A stretch of DNA of 64,000 nucleotides from Burkholderia arboris (lineage in GTDB: Bacteria > Pseudomonadota > Gammaproteobacteria > Burkholderiales > Burkholderiaceae): positions 372,001-436,000 of the forward strand of contig NZ_CABVPX010000001.1 in assembly GCF_902499125.1 (NCBI RefSeq), given 5' to 3'. A model generated the notes under the pieces. That model searched no databases. It was not told the DNA's origin and saw only the letters and a list, made by a program, of their open reading frames with translations. A program made the translations under genes and the position numbers. Below, one piece after another: positions 45,046 to 54,364 of the stretch. Numbering within the stretch: position 1 is the first letter of the stretch; each line of letters begins with the position of its first letter.

Positions 45046-48000
45046 CGGTTTTCTCCTTCGAGGGTGCCGTGCTGTTCGCTCCAGACGGCCGGCGTGCCGC
45101 CCGCGAGCTTGCGGATCGCCACGTAGAACACGGGCGTCAGGAACAGCCCGAACACCGTGACGCCCAGCATCCCCGCGAACACGGTGATGCCGGTGGCCGC
45201 ACGCACTTCGCTGCCCGCGCCGCTGCCGATCAGGAGCGGCACCGAGCCCGCGATGAACGCGACCGACGTCATCACGATCGGGCGCAGCCGCAGCTTGCAC
45301 GCTTCGAGTGCCGCCTCGATCACGCCCTTGCCCTGGATTTCGAGCTCGCGCGCGAACTCGACGATCAGGATCGCGTTCTTGCACGCGAGCCCCATCAACA
45401 CGACCAGGCCGACCTGCACGAACACGTTGTTGTCACCGCCGGACAGCCATACGCCGAATAGCGCCGCGCACATGCACACGGGCACGATCAGGATCACCGC
45501 GAGCGGCAGGGTCCAGCTCTCGTACAGCGATGCGAGCACGAGGAACACGAGCATCACGGCAAGCGGGAATACCACGATCGCCGCGTTGCTCTGCGTGACC
45601 TGCTGGTAGCTGAGGTCGGTCCATTCGAGTGTGATGCCCGGGGGCAGCACCTCCTTCGCGATCTGCTGGAGCTTCGCGATCGCCTGCGACGACGACATCA
45701 CCTTCGGATCGGCGTCACCGATCAGGTCGGCGGCCGGATAGCCGTTGTAGCGCACGACCGGATCGGGACCGTACGCGGGCCCCACCGTCACCATCGAGCC
45801 GATCGGCACCATCTCGCCCCTGGCATTACGCGTGCGCAGGTTCGCGATGTCGGCGGCCGTCTGCCGGTGGCCGGCATCGGCCTGCGCCATCACGCGATAC
45901 ACGCGGCCGAACACGTTGAAGTCGTTCACGTACATCGAGCCGAGATACACCTGCAGCGTATTGAACAGGTCGGTCAGCGCGACGCCCTGCGCCTTCGCCT
46001 TCAGCCGGTCGACCTTCACCTCGAGTTGCGGGATGTTCGCCTGGTACGAGCTGACCGGATAGCTCATCCCCGGCGTCTTCGCGACGGCGGCCTGGAATGT
46101 CGTGAGCGCCTTTTGCAGTTCGCCGTAGCCGAGCCCGCCGCGATCCTCCAGGTACAGCGAGTAACCGGAACCGTTGCCGAGGCCCTGGATCGGCGGCGGC
46201 ATCAGCGCATAGGTAATGCCGCCATTGATCGCCGCGAAGCGTGCGTTCAGGTCCGCGTTGATCTGCGCGGCGCTGCGGTGGCGCCGGTCGAACGGCTTCA
46301 GGATCACGTACGAGTTCGTGATGTTCGGCGTATTCACGCCCTGCAGCGCATTCAGCCCCGCGAATGCCGGCACCATCTCGACCCCGTCGGTGCCGAGCGC
46401 GATCTTCGTCATCTGCTCGGTCACCGCGCTGGTGCGCGCGAGCGACGCGCCTTCCGGCAGCTTCGCGCCCGCGAACAGGTACAGCTTGTCCTGCACGGGG
46501 ATGAAGCCGCCCGGCACCGCGTTCAACAGCAGCGCGGTCGCCGCGAGCAGCGCCGCATAGACCGCGAACACCACGCCGCGCCGCTTCAGCGTGCGACCCA
46601 CGACGCCGTGATAGCGGTCGGAGCTACGCTCGAAGAAGCGGTTGAACGGATGAAACAGCCAGCCGAATGCGCGGTCGAGCCCGCGCGTCAACGCATCCTT
46701 CGGGGCGCCGTGCGGACGCAGCAGCTTCGCGGCGAGCGCCGGCGACAACGTCAGCGAATTGATCGCGGAAATCACCGTCGAGATCGCGATCGTCACCGCG
46801 AACTGCTTGTAGAACTGGCCCGTGACGCCCGACATGAACGCCATCGGCACGAACACCGCACACAGCACGAGCGCGATCGCGACGATCGGCCCCGACACCT
46901 CGCGCATCGCCTGGTGCGCGGCATCGCGTGGGCTCAGCCCCTGCGCGATGTTGCGCTCGACGTTCTCGACGACGACGATCGCATCGTCGACGACGATCCC
47001 GATCGCGAGCACGAGCCCGAACAGCGTCAGCGTGTTGATCGAATAGCCGAGCAGGTAGAGCCACGCGAACGTACCGACGACCGACACCGGCACGGCGACC
47101 AGCGGAATGATCGATGCGCGCCACGTCTGCAGGAACAGGATCACGACGAGCACGACCAGCACGACGGCCTCGATCAGCGTGTGCTGCACCGCGCGGATCG
47201 ACTCGCGCACGAACACCGTCGGGTCCCACACGGGGCGGTACGCGACGCCGGGCGGGAACCGCTTCGACAGCTCGTCGAGCTTCGCATACACGGCCTTCGC
47301 GACATCGAGCGCGTTCGCACCCGGCGACAGGAAGATGCCGACCACGGCCGAATGCTTGTCGTTGAAGTACGAGCGCAGCGTGTAGTCGCCCGCGCCGAGC
47401 TCGATGCGCGCGACGTCGGACAGCTTCACGACCTGGCCGTCGTCGCCGTTGCGCAACACGATGTCGCTGAACTCCTGCACCGTGCGCAGGCGGCCGCGCA
47501 CGTTGATCGACACGAGGAAGTCGTTTTTCTTCGGCGACGGTTCCGCACCAAGCTGGCCCGCCGACACCTGCACGTTCTGCTCGCGCACGGCCGCGATCAC
47601 GTCGCTCGCGGTCAGCCCGCGCGACGCCAGCCGGTTCGGGTCGAGCCACAGCCGCATCGCATAGTCGCCGGAGCCGTACACGCCGACGTCGCCGATGCCG
47701 GTGAGCCGCGACAGCTCGTCCTTCACGTGCAGCGTCAGGTAGTTGCGCAGGTACAGCGAATCGCGGCTGTTGTCCGGCGAATAGAGGCTCACGTACATCA
47801 GCGGCGTCGGCGACTGCTTCTGCGTGGTCACGCCGTACTGGCGCACCTCGTCGGGCAGGCGCGACAGCGCCTGGCTCACGCGGTTCTGCACGCGCACGGC
47901 GGCCGTGTCGGGATCGACACCCTGCAGGAACGTGACGACGACCTGCAGGCTGCCGTCCGACCCGGCGACCGACTTCATGTACATGATGCCTTCGACGCCG

Positions 48001-48215
48001 TTGATCGCCTCTTCCAGCGGTTCGGCGACCGATTCGGCGATTTCCTTCGGGTTCGCGCCCGGGTACGTCGCCCGCACGACCACGCTCGGCGGCACGACTT
48101 CCGGGTATTCGCCGGCCGGCAGCATCGGAATCGAGATCAGGCCGATCGCGAAGATGACGATCGACAGCACGACCGCAAAGATCGGCCGGTCGATGAAGAA
48201 TCGGGAGAAATCCAT
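45042..48215 (-). CDS. RND multidrug efflux pump, HAE1 family
   Basis: 1057 residues. Starts MDFSRFFIDRPIFAVVLSIVIFAIGLISI; PGANPKEIAESVAEPLEEAINGVEGIMYMKS and proton-relay TM4 segment FGLVLAIGIVVDDAIVVVENVERNIAQG carrying the Asp-Asp pair; two large periplasmic loops; TM10-12 with GLACKNAILIVEFARE. ATG preceded by GGGAGAACGG. Likely pumps small hydrophobic or redox-active compounds with the adaptor and channel of the same operon; regulated by SoxR through the promoter at 49462-49492. Confidence 0.94.
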   Translation of the reverse strand: MDFSRFFIDRPIFAVVLSIVIFAIGLISIPMLPAGEYPEVVPPSVVVRATYPGANPKEIAESVAEPLEEAINGVEGIMYMKSVAGSDGSLQVVVTFLQGVDPDTAAVRVQNRVSQALSRLPDEVRQYGVTTQKQSPTPLMYVSLYSPDNSRDSLYLRNYLTLHVKDELSRLTGIGDVGVYGSGDYAMRLWLDPNRLASRGLTASDVIAAVREQNVQVSAGQLGAEPSPKKNDFLVSINVRGRLRTVQEFSDIVLRNGDDGQVVKLSDVARIELGAGDYTLRSYFNDKHSAVVGIFLSPGANALDVAKAVYAKLDELSKRFPPGVAYRPVWDPTVFVRESIRAVQHTLIEAVVLVVLVVILFLQTWRASIIPLVAVPVSVVGTFAWLYLLGYSINTLTLFGLVLAIGIVVDDAIVVVENVERNIAQGLSPRDAAHQAMREVSGPIVAIALVLCAVFVPMAFMSGVTGQFYKQFAVTIAISTVISAINSLTLSPALAAKLLRPHGAPKDALTRGLDRAFGWLFHPFNRFFERSSDRYHGVVGRTLKRRGVVFAVYAALLAATALLLNAVPGGFIPVQDKLYLFAGAKLPEGASLARTSAVTEQMTKIALGTDGVEMVPAFAGLNALQGVNTPNITNSYVILKPFDRRHRSAAQINADLNARFAAINGGITYALMPPPIQGLGNGSGYSLYLEDRGGLGYGELQKALTTFQAAVAKTPGMSYPVSSYQANIPQLEVKVDRLKAKAQGVALTDLFNTLQVYLGSMYVNDFNVFGRVYRVMAQADAGHRQTAADIANLRTRNARGEMVPIGSMVTVGPAYGPDPVVRYNGYPAADLIGDADPKVMSSSQAIAKLQQIAKEVLPPGITLEWTDLSYQQVTQSNAAIVVFPLAVMLVFLVLASLYESWTLPLAVILIVPVCMCAALFGVWLSGGDNNVFVQVGLVVLMGLACKNAILIVEFARELEIQGKGVIEAALEACKLRLRPIVMTSVAFIAGSVPLLIGSGAGSEVRAATGITVFAGMLGVTVFGLFLTPVFYVAIRKLAGGTPAVWSEQHGTLEGENR

Positions 48216-48228
48216 TACCGTTCTCCCG

Positions 48229-49431
48229 TCATTGCGCGGCAGGCGCGCCGGCATCGGCCACGGCCTGCGTGCCGTTGCCGCCGCCCGCATCGGCGCGCGC
48301 GGGCAGCGCCTTCGGCTTCACCTGCGCACCCGGATAGTAGATCCGCTGCACGCCGTCGACGACCACGCGATCGCCCGCCTGCAGCCCCTTCTCGACGATC
48401 CGCTCGCCCTCCAGCTCGCGGCCGATCGTCACGTCGCGGCGCAGCGCCTTGTCGCCGGGGCCGATCACGTACACGTACTTGCGGTCCTGGTCGGTCAGCA
48501 CGGCCTTGTCGTCGACGAGCAGCGCATCCTGGTCGCGGCCGCTGACGAGTTGCACGCGTGCATACAGGCCCGGCGTGAACGTATGGTCCGCATTGGGCAA
48601 CCGCACGCGCGCGCGGATCGTGCCGGTTTGCGGGTCGAGCCGGTTGTCGAGGAAATCGACGGTGCCCGCATGCGGGAAGCCCGTTTCGTTCGCGAGGCCC
48701 ACACGCACCGGATCGGCGCCGATCGCGCGATGCTTCGGATCGGCACGGCGCGCGTTGTAGCGCAGGTAGCTCTGTTCGTCGCAGTCGAAGTACACGTAGA
48801 CCGGATCCTGCGACACGACGGTCGTCAGCAGCGTGTCGTCCGCGCGCGCGAGGTTGCCGACGGTCGCGACCGCGCGGCCGACGCGGCCCGCGATCGGCGC
48901 GCGCACTTCGGTGAAGCCGAGATTGAGCTTCGCATCGGCGACGGCCGCATCGGCCGCCTGCAGATCCGCACGCGCCTGTTCGGCGGTCGCGCGCGCATTG
49001 TCGAGTTCTTCCTGCGACGTCGCATGCGCATCGATCAGCGTCTGCACGCGCTTGAGCTGCACCTGGGCAAGGCTCGCGGCCGCGCGGGCGCGCTGCTGCT
49101 GCGCGTTGGCGCGGTCGAGCGCGATCCGGTATGGACGCGGGTCGATCTCGAACAGCAGCGCGCCCTGCGCGACGAGATCCCCCTCCTTGTAGGCGACACG
49201 CTGCAGATAGCCGCTGACGCGCGGCCGCAATTCGACCGCGTCGACCGCTTCGACACGCCCGTTGAACGCGTCCGCGAGGCGGACCGTGCGCGGCGCGACA
49301 GTCGCGACACCGACTTCGGGAAGGGGATGGGCCGACGACGTGTCTTTGCCGTCGTGACAGCCCGACAACGCCAGCAACAGTGCGCAGGCGGCGCCCAAAG
49401 GCGACGTCCTGCGTAGGGATAAGGAGAGCAT
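48229..49431 (-). CDS. RND efflux periplasmic adaptor (lipoprotein)
   Basis: 400 residues; lipobox LSGC (Cys25). MFP/HlyD layout: VELRPRVSGYLQRVAYKEGDLVAQGALLFEIDPRPY, coiled-coil hairpin (DRANAQQQRARAAASLAQVQLKRVQTLIDAHATSQEELDN), second lipoyl half FTEVRAPIAGRVGRAVATVGNLA, then beta-barrel and membrane-proximal domains (AVLTDQDRKYVYVIGPGDKALRRDVTIG). First gene of the pump operon, 13 nt before the pump start. GAGG ribosome-binding site just before the ATG. Confidence 0.93.
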   Translation of the reverse strand: MLSLSLRRTSPLGAACALLLALSGCHDGKDTSSAHPLPEVGVATVAPRTVRLADAFNGRVEAVDAVELRPRVSGYLQRVAYKEGDLVAQGALLFEIDPRPYRIALDRANAQQQRARAAASLAQVQLKRVQTLIDAHATSQEELDNARATAEQARADLQAADAAVADAKLNLGFTEVRAPIAGRVGRAVATVGNLARADDTLLTTVVSQDPVYVYFDCDEQSYLRYNARRADPKHRAIGADPVRVGLANETGFPHAGTVDFLDNRLDPQTGTIRARVRLPNADHTFTPGLYARVQLVSGRDQDALLVDDKAVLTDQDRKYVYVIGPGDKALRRDVTIGRELEGERIVEKGLQAGDRVVVDGVQRIYYPGAQVKPKALPARADAGGGNGTQAVADAGAPAAQ

Positions 49432-49461
49432 GATGCCTCGCGACGGGTTAAACTGCCGCGT

Positions 49462-49492
49462 AGCATAAAAGTTGAAGTTAACTTCAAGTCAA
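49462..49492 (-). promoter_or_regulatory. SoxR-type promoter of the RND operon (19-bp spacer)
   Basis: On the minus strand: -35 TTGACT (49492-49487), -10 TATGCT (49467-49462), spacer exactly 19 bp, and in the spacer a perfect palindrome TTGAAGTTAACTTCAA (49472-49487, sharing one base with the -35). The AAGTTAACTT core matches the E. coli soxS operator. The overlong spacer is the hallmark of MerR-family activated promoters. Confidence 0.85.
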
Positions 49493-49511
49493 GCTTTCCC
49501 CGGAGAACGTC

Positions 49512-49991
49512 ATGGGTACCCCGGAAGAACCGAAATGGCCGCTGATGTCGATCCGCGAAGTGGCCGCGCGCAGCGGCGTGCCGGCGTCGACGCTGCGGTT
49601 CTACGAGACGCGCGGGCTCATCAAGTCGCACCGGAACGGCTCGAGCCATCGTCACTATTCGCGTGCGGTGCTGCGGCTGATCGCGTTCATCGTGTTCGCG
49701 CAGAAGATCGGCTATTCGCTCGACGAAATCGCCGAACAGCTCGTCAGCCTCCCCGAGGACACCGCGCCGAGCAACAAGGACTGGCAGCGGCTGTCGCGCG
49801 GCTGGAAGCAGCGCGTCGCGAACCGGATCGAGGAACTGCAGCGGCTCTACATCAACCTCGACGAATGCATCGGCTGCGGCTGCCTGTCGCTGAAGCGCTG
49901 CAAGCTGACCAATCCGGAAGACCGCGCGGGCCGCAACGGGCCCGGCGCGCGGCGCTGGCTCGGCGACAAACCACCGGCGGATCCCGAATGA
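49512..49991 (+). CDS. soxR: Redox-sensing activator SoxR
   Basis: 159 residues, ATG after CGGAGAACGTC. MerR-type HTH (SIREVAARSGVPASTLRFYETRGLIKSHRN), dimerisation helix, and the [2Fe-2S] cluster motif DECIGCGCLSLKRC with four cysteines C119, C122, C124, C130. Oxidation or redox-active compounds oxidise the cluster and activate transcription. It faces away from the RND operon with the SoxR-type promoter between them. No soxS is present, as in most non-enteric bacteria, where SoxR directly controls transporters and redox enzymes. Confidence 0.95.
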   Translation: MGTPEEPKWPLMSIREVAARSGVPASTLRFYETRGLIKSHRNGSSHRHYSRAVLRLIAFIVFAQKIGYSLDEIAEQLVSLPEDTAPSNKDWQRLSRGWKQRVANRIEELQRLYINLDECIGCGCLSLKRCKLTNPEDRAGRNGPGARRWLGDKPPADPE

Positions 49992-50027
49992 CGGACGCAC
50001 CCGCGCCCGCCGCTCGCGCGGTGTACG

Positions 50028-50789
50028 TTACCCGACGCGCCAGCCGCCGTTCGCCGCGATCGTCGCGCCCGTGACGAACGACGCGCGCGGCCCGGCGAGC
50101 CACGCGACCGCATCGGCGATGTCGTCCGGCTGCCCGGCGCGGCCAACCGGCGTCTGCTCGCGGATCGTCGCCGCGATGGCCGGTGCAACGCCACCGTCGC
50201 CGAAGAAACGCGTATCGGCGATATAGCCGGGCGCGACCGTATTGACCGTCGCGCCGCGCGGCCCGAGCTCGCGCGCGAGCGCACCGGTGAACCCTTCGAC
50301 GCCGGCCTTCGCGGCCGCATACGCGAGGCCGCCAGGCAACAGGCTGCCCGCGCGCGCCGCGATCGAACCGATGTTGACGATCCGCGCGGCGTGGTCGGCC
50401 AGGTGCGGCAGTACGGCCATCGTCGTCAGGAACAGGCTTTTCAGGTTCGCGTCGAGCACCGCGTCCCACACGGCCTCCGCTTCGCCCGCCTCCGTATCCG
50501 CGCCGACGCGGCCGGTCAGCCCCGCGTTGTTGACGAGCACGTCGATGCGCGGCCAGCGCGCGACGATGGCGGCCACCGCCGCTTGCGCGTCGCGCCTCAC
50601 GCTCAAATCACCGGCCTGCCCGATTGCCGCACGGCCGAGCCGCGCGACGGCCGCCTCCAGCCGCGCCACGTCGCGCCCGACGATCGCGACCCGATACCCG
50701 TCCTGCACCAGCCTGCTCGCGATCGCGAAGCCGATCCCGCCCGACCCGCCCGTGACGATCGCCGTACGTTGCTGTTCGCTGCCCGTCAT
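50028..50789 (-). CDS. Short-chain dehydrogenase/reductase
   Basis: 253 residues; CAGGAGG upstream. Classical SDR: TGGSGGIG (residues ~14-21), NNAG, VNIGSIAARAG with the catalytic Ser, YAAAKAGVEGFTGALARELGPRG, and VAPGYIAD. Arg after beta-2 (VGRD) suggests NADP(H). FabG-like; substrate unknown. Divergent from a LysR regulator, which probably controls it. Confidence 0.92.
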   Translation of the reverse strand: MTGSEQQRTAIVTGGSGGIGFAIASRLVQDGYRVAIVGRDVARLEAAVARLGRAAIGQAGDLSVRRDAQAAVAAIVARWPRIDVLVNNAGLTGRVGADTEAGEAEAVWDAVLDANLKSLFLTTMAVLPHLADHAARIVNIGSIAARAGSLLPGGLAYAAAKAGVEGFTGALARELGPRGATVNTVAPGYIADTRFFGDGGVAPAIAATIREQTPVGRAGQPDDIADAVAWLAGPRASFVTGATIAANGGWRVG

Positions 50790-50865
50790 GACCTGCCCTC
50801 CTGACTATCGACGATGGATGACAAGGACATTCTGGGCAGCGCCGGGTGATAGGTAAAATACGAAT

Positions 50866-50880
50866 TCAGTGATCCACTGA
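50866..50880. promoter_or_regulatory. Palindrome in the SDR/LysR intergenic region, candidate LysR site
   Basis: TCAGTGATCCACTGA, perfect 6-bp arms around ATC, 18 bp before the LysR start and 77 bp before the divergent SDR start. Confidence 0.55.
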
Positions 50881-50897
50881 TACATGGAAGGTATCGC

Positions 50898-51809
50898 ATG
50901 ATCGATCTGCGCCAGTTCAGGCAATTCATCGCCGTTGCCGAGACGCTCAGCTTCCGGCGTGCGGCCGAGCGGCTGCACATGGCACAGCCGCCGTTGAGCG
51001 CCGCGATCCGCAAGCTCGAAGACGCACTGGGCGTCGCGCTGCTCGAACGCGACAACCGCGGCTCGCGGCTCACGCCGGCCGGCGAAGCGTTCCTGCTCGA
51101 AGCGCGGCGCGCACTCGAACAGGCCGAACGCGCGGTGGCGGTGGCCCGCCGCGCGGGCGCCGGTCTCGGCGGCACGCTGCGGCTGCGCTTCGTCGACAGT
51201 ACGGTCAACGCGCTGCTGCCGCTGATCCTGCGCGCCTTCCAGGAACGGCATCCGGGCGTCGATTTCCAGCTGGAAGAAGGCACGACCGCCGAACAGGTGC
51301 TCGCGCTGCGTCAGGACCGCACGGACGTCGGCCTCGTCGTCCTGCCGGTGGCCGATGCCGGCGACGTGCGCGTCGAGCCGCTGCTGCGCGACCGGATGGT
51401 GGCCGCGCTGCCCGCCGGCCACCGGCTCGCGCGCCGCAAGCGCATCGCGCTCGCCGAGCTGGCGGACGAGCCGTGGGTCATGTTTGCCGCGCACCACGGA
51501 CCCGGCATGCATGCGCTGATCGCGACGGCCTGCGCACAGGCCGGGTTCGCGCCGCGGGTGGTGCAGCAGCCGCGCCAGATGCAAACGACGGCCGGGCTCG
51601 TCGCAGGCGGCATCGGCGTCGCGCTGATGCCGCGCCTGTTCGTGCCGATGCAGCCGCAAGGCATTACGTTCTGCGAACTGAAGGATGCGGGCAGCCCGCT
51701 TGCGTACGAGCTGGCGATCGCGTATCGCACGCCGTCGCCGCTCGTCGATGCGCTGCGCGAGACCGCGCGAAACGCGGTGCGCGAACTGGGGCTGGTTGCG
51801 GCGACGTGA
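50898..51809 (+). CDS. LysR-family transcriptional regulator
   Basis: 303 residues: MIDLRQFRQFIAVAETLSFRRAAERLHMAQPPLSAAIRKLEDALG is the winged HTH; effector domain from residue ~90 (GGTLRLRFVDSTVNALLPLILRAFQERHPGVDFQLEEG; DVGLVVLPVADAGDVRVEPLLRDRMVAALPAGH). BenM/CatM-like branch by the HTH. Divergent from the SDR gene with 108 bp between starts and a palindrome there. Confidence 0.92.
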   Translation: MIDLRQFRQFIAVAETLSFRRAAERLHMAQPPLSAAIRKLEDALGVALLERDNRGSRLTPAGEAFLLEARRALEQAERAVAVARRAGAGLGGTLRLRFVDSTVNALLPLILRAFQERHPGVDFQLEEGTTAEQVLALRQDRTDVGLVVLPVADAGDVRVEPLLRDRMVAALPAGHRLARRKRIALAELADEPWVMFAAHHGPGMHALIATACAQAGFAPRVVQQPRQMQTTAGLVAGGIGVALMPRLFVPMQPQGITFCELKDAGSPLAYELAIAYRTPSPLVDALRETARNAVRELGLVAAT

Positions 51810-51833
51810 CCGCGCGCATCGCGCGCGCGGCGC

Positions 51834-52487
51834 TCAGTCGCCGATGAGGTTGAACGCGACCGCGAGCACGGCTTCCCGGAATGCATCCGGCCGCGTCGGC
51901 AGCGACGTGAACTCCAGCATCATGTGGCTGTACGACACCGTCGTGCCGACCGCGCTCGCGATCATGAAGAACAGCACGTTCGGATCGACCGGGCGGATCG
52001 CGCCGGCCTCGACCGCGTCCGCCAGCAGCGGAAACATCGCATCGTGATACGGGCGCACGATCCGCTCCTGCAGCCGGTCGAGCCGGCCGCCCTCCTCGGT
52101 CGCCGCCGTCGAGAAGAACATGCCGATGTCCGGCTCCGCAAACTCGTGATCGACGCACAGCTCGAGCGCGCGCCGCACGCGGTCGCGATGCGGCAGCGAT
52201 GACGTGCGCAGTGCACGCAGCGCATCGAACAACGGTTCGGCCAGCTCGACGATCTGCTCGACGACAGCCAGCCACAACGTTTCCTTCGTACCGAAATGAT
52301 GGGCGATCAATGCCGCGTCGATGCCCAGTTCGCGCGCGACTTCGCGCACGCTCGTCGCATCGTAGCCACGCTTCGCAAAGGTTCGGCGCGCGGCCCGCAA
52401 TATCACGTCCGGACCGACGGACGCCTCCGCCAGCGGCCGCCCGCGCGTACGCCGCTTCGACGGCACGCGCTCAGTGACTTCAGCCAC
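51834..52487 (-). CDS. TetR-family transcriptional regulator
   Basis: 217 residues. N-terminal HTH: DVILRAARRTFAKRGYDATSVREVARELGIDAALIAHHFGTKETLWLAVV. The long C-terminal ligand domain has residues typical of RutR/AcrR-like regulators (VLFFMIASAVGTTVSYSHMM). Divergent from the NADH dehydrogenase gene with a palindrome between them, so it probably represses that gene. Confidence 0.9.
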   Translation of the reverse strand: MAEVTERVPSKRRTRGRPLAEASVGPDVILRAARRTFAKRGYDATSVREVARELGIDAALIAHHFGTKETLWLAVVEQIVELAEPLFDALRALRTSSLPHRDRVRRALELCVDHEFAEPDIGMFFSTAATEEGGRLDRLQERIVRPYHDAMFPLLADAVEAGAIRPVDPNVLFFMIASAVGTTVSYSHMMLEFTSLPTRPDAFREAVLAVAFNLIGD

Positions 52488-52574
52488 GTTTTCCTGCTCC
52501 CCTTGAATGGTTCGATTGCCCGTGTTCGGGCCCCGGTTTCATTTCCCCGGAATTGGATGGCCTGCCCTACTCCG

Positions 52575-52628
52575 TTGACACGCGGAGCCGGGAAGCGCTA
52601 CGATCATACATTATTCATCACGTGATGA
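52575..52628 (+). promoter_or_regulatory. Promoter and palindromic operator of the NADH dehydrogenase gene
   Basis: TTGACA (52575-52580) and TACGAT (52599-52604) with 18-bp spacing; the perfect 14-bp palindrome TCATCACGTGATGA (52615-52628) follows at about +5, well placed for repression by the divergent TetR protein. Confidence 0.6.
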
Positions 52629-52635
52629 TTTATCC

Positions 52636-53928
52636 ATGACTACCCCTACACGCATCGTCATCGTCGGCGGCGGGATCGCCGGGTTGCAGCTCGCGACCCG
52701 CCTGGGCGAACGTCTCGGCCGGTCCGGGCGTGCGCAGGTCACCATCGTCGACCGCAGTCCGACCCATATCTGGAAGCCGATGCTGCACACGATCGCGGCC
52801 GGTACGCGCGACGTCCAGCAGCAGCAGGTGATCTTCCTCGCCCATGCCCGCGACCACGGCTACACGTACCAGCCGGGCGAACTGAAGGGGCTCGATCGCG
52901 CGCGCCGCCGCGTGCAGCTCGGCGAGATCCGCTCGCAGGCCGGCGACGTGGTGATCGACGCGCGTGAACTCGAATACGACGTGCTGATCCTCGCGCTCGG
53001 CAGCCAGGCCAACGATTTCGGCGTGCCGGGCGTGCGGGAGCACTGCTACTTCATCGACAGCCAGCAGCAAGCCGAGACCTTCAACGAAGCGTTGCGGATG
53101 CGCGTGTTCCGCAGCATCGCGCGCGACGAGCCGTTCCGCGTCGCAATCGTCGGTGCGGGCGCGACGGGCGTGGAGCTTGCGGCGGAGCTGAGCCGCCTGC
53201 TGGAAGTCGCGCAGGCCTATGGCGACGAGACGGTGCGCGAGCGGCTGCAGCTCACGCTGCTCGAAAGCGGCCCGCGCATCCTCGCCGCGTTTCCGCCAAG
53301 AATTTCGGCATCCGCGCAGCGGCGGCTCGAACAGATCGGTTTTCACGTGCTGACGTCGACGCGCGTGACGTCGGCCGATGCGAACGGCTTCCACTATGGC
53401 GACGGTTCGTTCGCCGCAGCGGACCTGATGGTCTGGGCGGCCGGCGTGAAGGCGCCCGATTTCATGCAGGCGCTTGGCGGGCTCGACACGAACCGCGCGA
53501 ACCAGGTCGTCGTCGGGCCCACGCTGCAGGCAACGGGCGACGAACACATATTCGCGATCGGCGATTGCGCGAGCCTGCTGCCCGACGGCCAGGAACGGCC
53601 GTTGCCGCCCACCGCGCAGGTCGCGACGCAGCAGGCCGAGCATCTCGCGAAGCACCTGCCCGCGTGGCTCGACGGCACGCCGATCCCGCCGTTCGCGTTC
53701 CACGATTTCGGCGCGCTCGTGTCGATCAGCGATTACGACGCGTTCGGCACGCTCGGGCAGTTCGGGTTCTTCCGCGGCGGCTTCATCCAGGGGCGTTTCG
53801 CGCAGTTCAGCCACCTGATGCTCTACCGGCGGCACCAGCAGGCGCTGCACGGTTTTTCCAAGGCGACCCTGCTGTGGATCGCCGAGCGGATCAACGGCTG
53901 GGTGCAGCCGCGCATCCGCCTGTCGTGA
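52636..53928 (+). CDS. ndh: Type II NADH dehydrogenase (NDH-2-like FAD oxidoreductase)
   Basis: 430 residues. FAD motif IVIVGGGIAGLQLATRLGERLG at the N-terminus, IVDRSPTHIWKPMLHTIAAG, NAD motif VAIVGAGATGVELAAELSRL (~170-190), HIFAIGDCA for FAD, and the C-terminal amphipathic membrane-anchoring region FRGGFIQGRFAQFSHLMLYRRHQQALHG...RINGWVQPRIRLS, all typical of NDH-2. It passes electrons from NADH to quinone without pumping. Promoter and operator upstream; a DUF3331 gene follows 44 nt later. Confidence 0.93.
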   Translation: MTTPTRIVIVGGGIAGLQLATRLGERLGRSGRAQVTIVDRSPTHIWKPMLHTIAAGTRDVQQQQVIFLAHARDHGYTYQPGELKGLDRARRRVQLGEIRSQAGDVVIDARELEYDVLILALGSQANDFGVPGVREHCYFIDSQQQAETFNEALRMRVFRSIARDEPFRVAIVGAGATGVELAAELSRLLEVAQAYGDETVRERLQLTLLESGPRILAAFPPRISASAQRRLEQIGFHVLTSTRVTSADANGFHYGDGSFAAADLMVWAAGVKAPDFMQALGGLDTNRANQVVVGPTLQATGDEHIFAIGDCASLLPDGQERPLPPTAQVATQQAEHLAKHLPAWLDGTPIPPFAFHDFGALVSISDYDAFGTLGQFGFFRGGFIQGRFAQFSHLMLYRRHQQALHGFSKATLLWIAERINGWVQPRIRLS

Positions 53929-53972
53929 TGCCGCGCGTGGCGGCACCGCGTTACGTTTCGAGGAAAAGAAAC

Positions 53973-54362
53973 ATGAACAACCCTGCAGCGCCCTGGCTCA
54001 TGACCGTCGCCGCGATCGGCAGTTTCGACATGCCGTCCGTCTCGTGGGGCCTCCCGCGGCGGCGCACCATCACGCGCGACCGGCTGCCGTCGTGGGACCC
54101 GACGAGCAAGCCGACCATCAGCGTGCTCGAGCGGCCCACGGCCGACACCGTGATGATTTCGTGGCGCGACGCGTGCACCGGGCATTACGGCTACCAGAAG
54201 TGGCGGCTGTTCACGACGCGCAAACGCGGCGTGTGCGCGCTGTCGGGGCGATCGATCGAGGCCGGCGACAGCGTCTATGCGCCGCAGCTGCTCGGCTCGA
54301 CACCGGGCAACGCCGCCGCGATGGTGCTCGCGGCGTGCATCGACGAGGCCCTGGCGGCCTGA
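53973..54362 (+). CDS. DUF3331-domain protein
   Basis: 129 residues with GAGGAAAAG before the ATG. Core TISVLERPTADTVMISWRDACTGHYGYQKWRLFTTRKRGVCALSGRSIEAGDSVYAPQ is the DUF3331 pattern common in Burkholderia; CALSGRSIEAGD looks like a treble-clef or zinc-ribbon-like half with a single Cys. No signal peptide. Probably co-transcribed with ndh (44 nt gap). Function unknown. It ends 2 nt from the convergent symporter gene. Confidence 0.88.
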   Translation: MNNPAAPWLMTVAAIGSFDMPSVSWGLPRRRTITRDRLPSWDPTSKPTISVLERPTADTVMISWRDACTGHYGYQKWRLFTTRKRGVCALSGRSIEAGDSVYAPQLLGSTPGNAAAMVLAACIDEALAA

Positions 54363-54364
54363 CG

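Noticed and set aside
45867..48545. 892-codon plus-strand frame opposite the RND pump, rich in Arg, His and Asp
   Set aside because: Antisense shadow of the pump gene; composition is typical of high-GC antisense frames and there is no ribosome-binding site.
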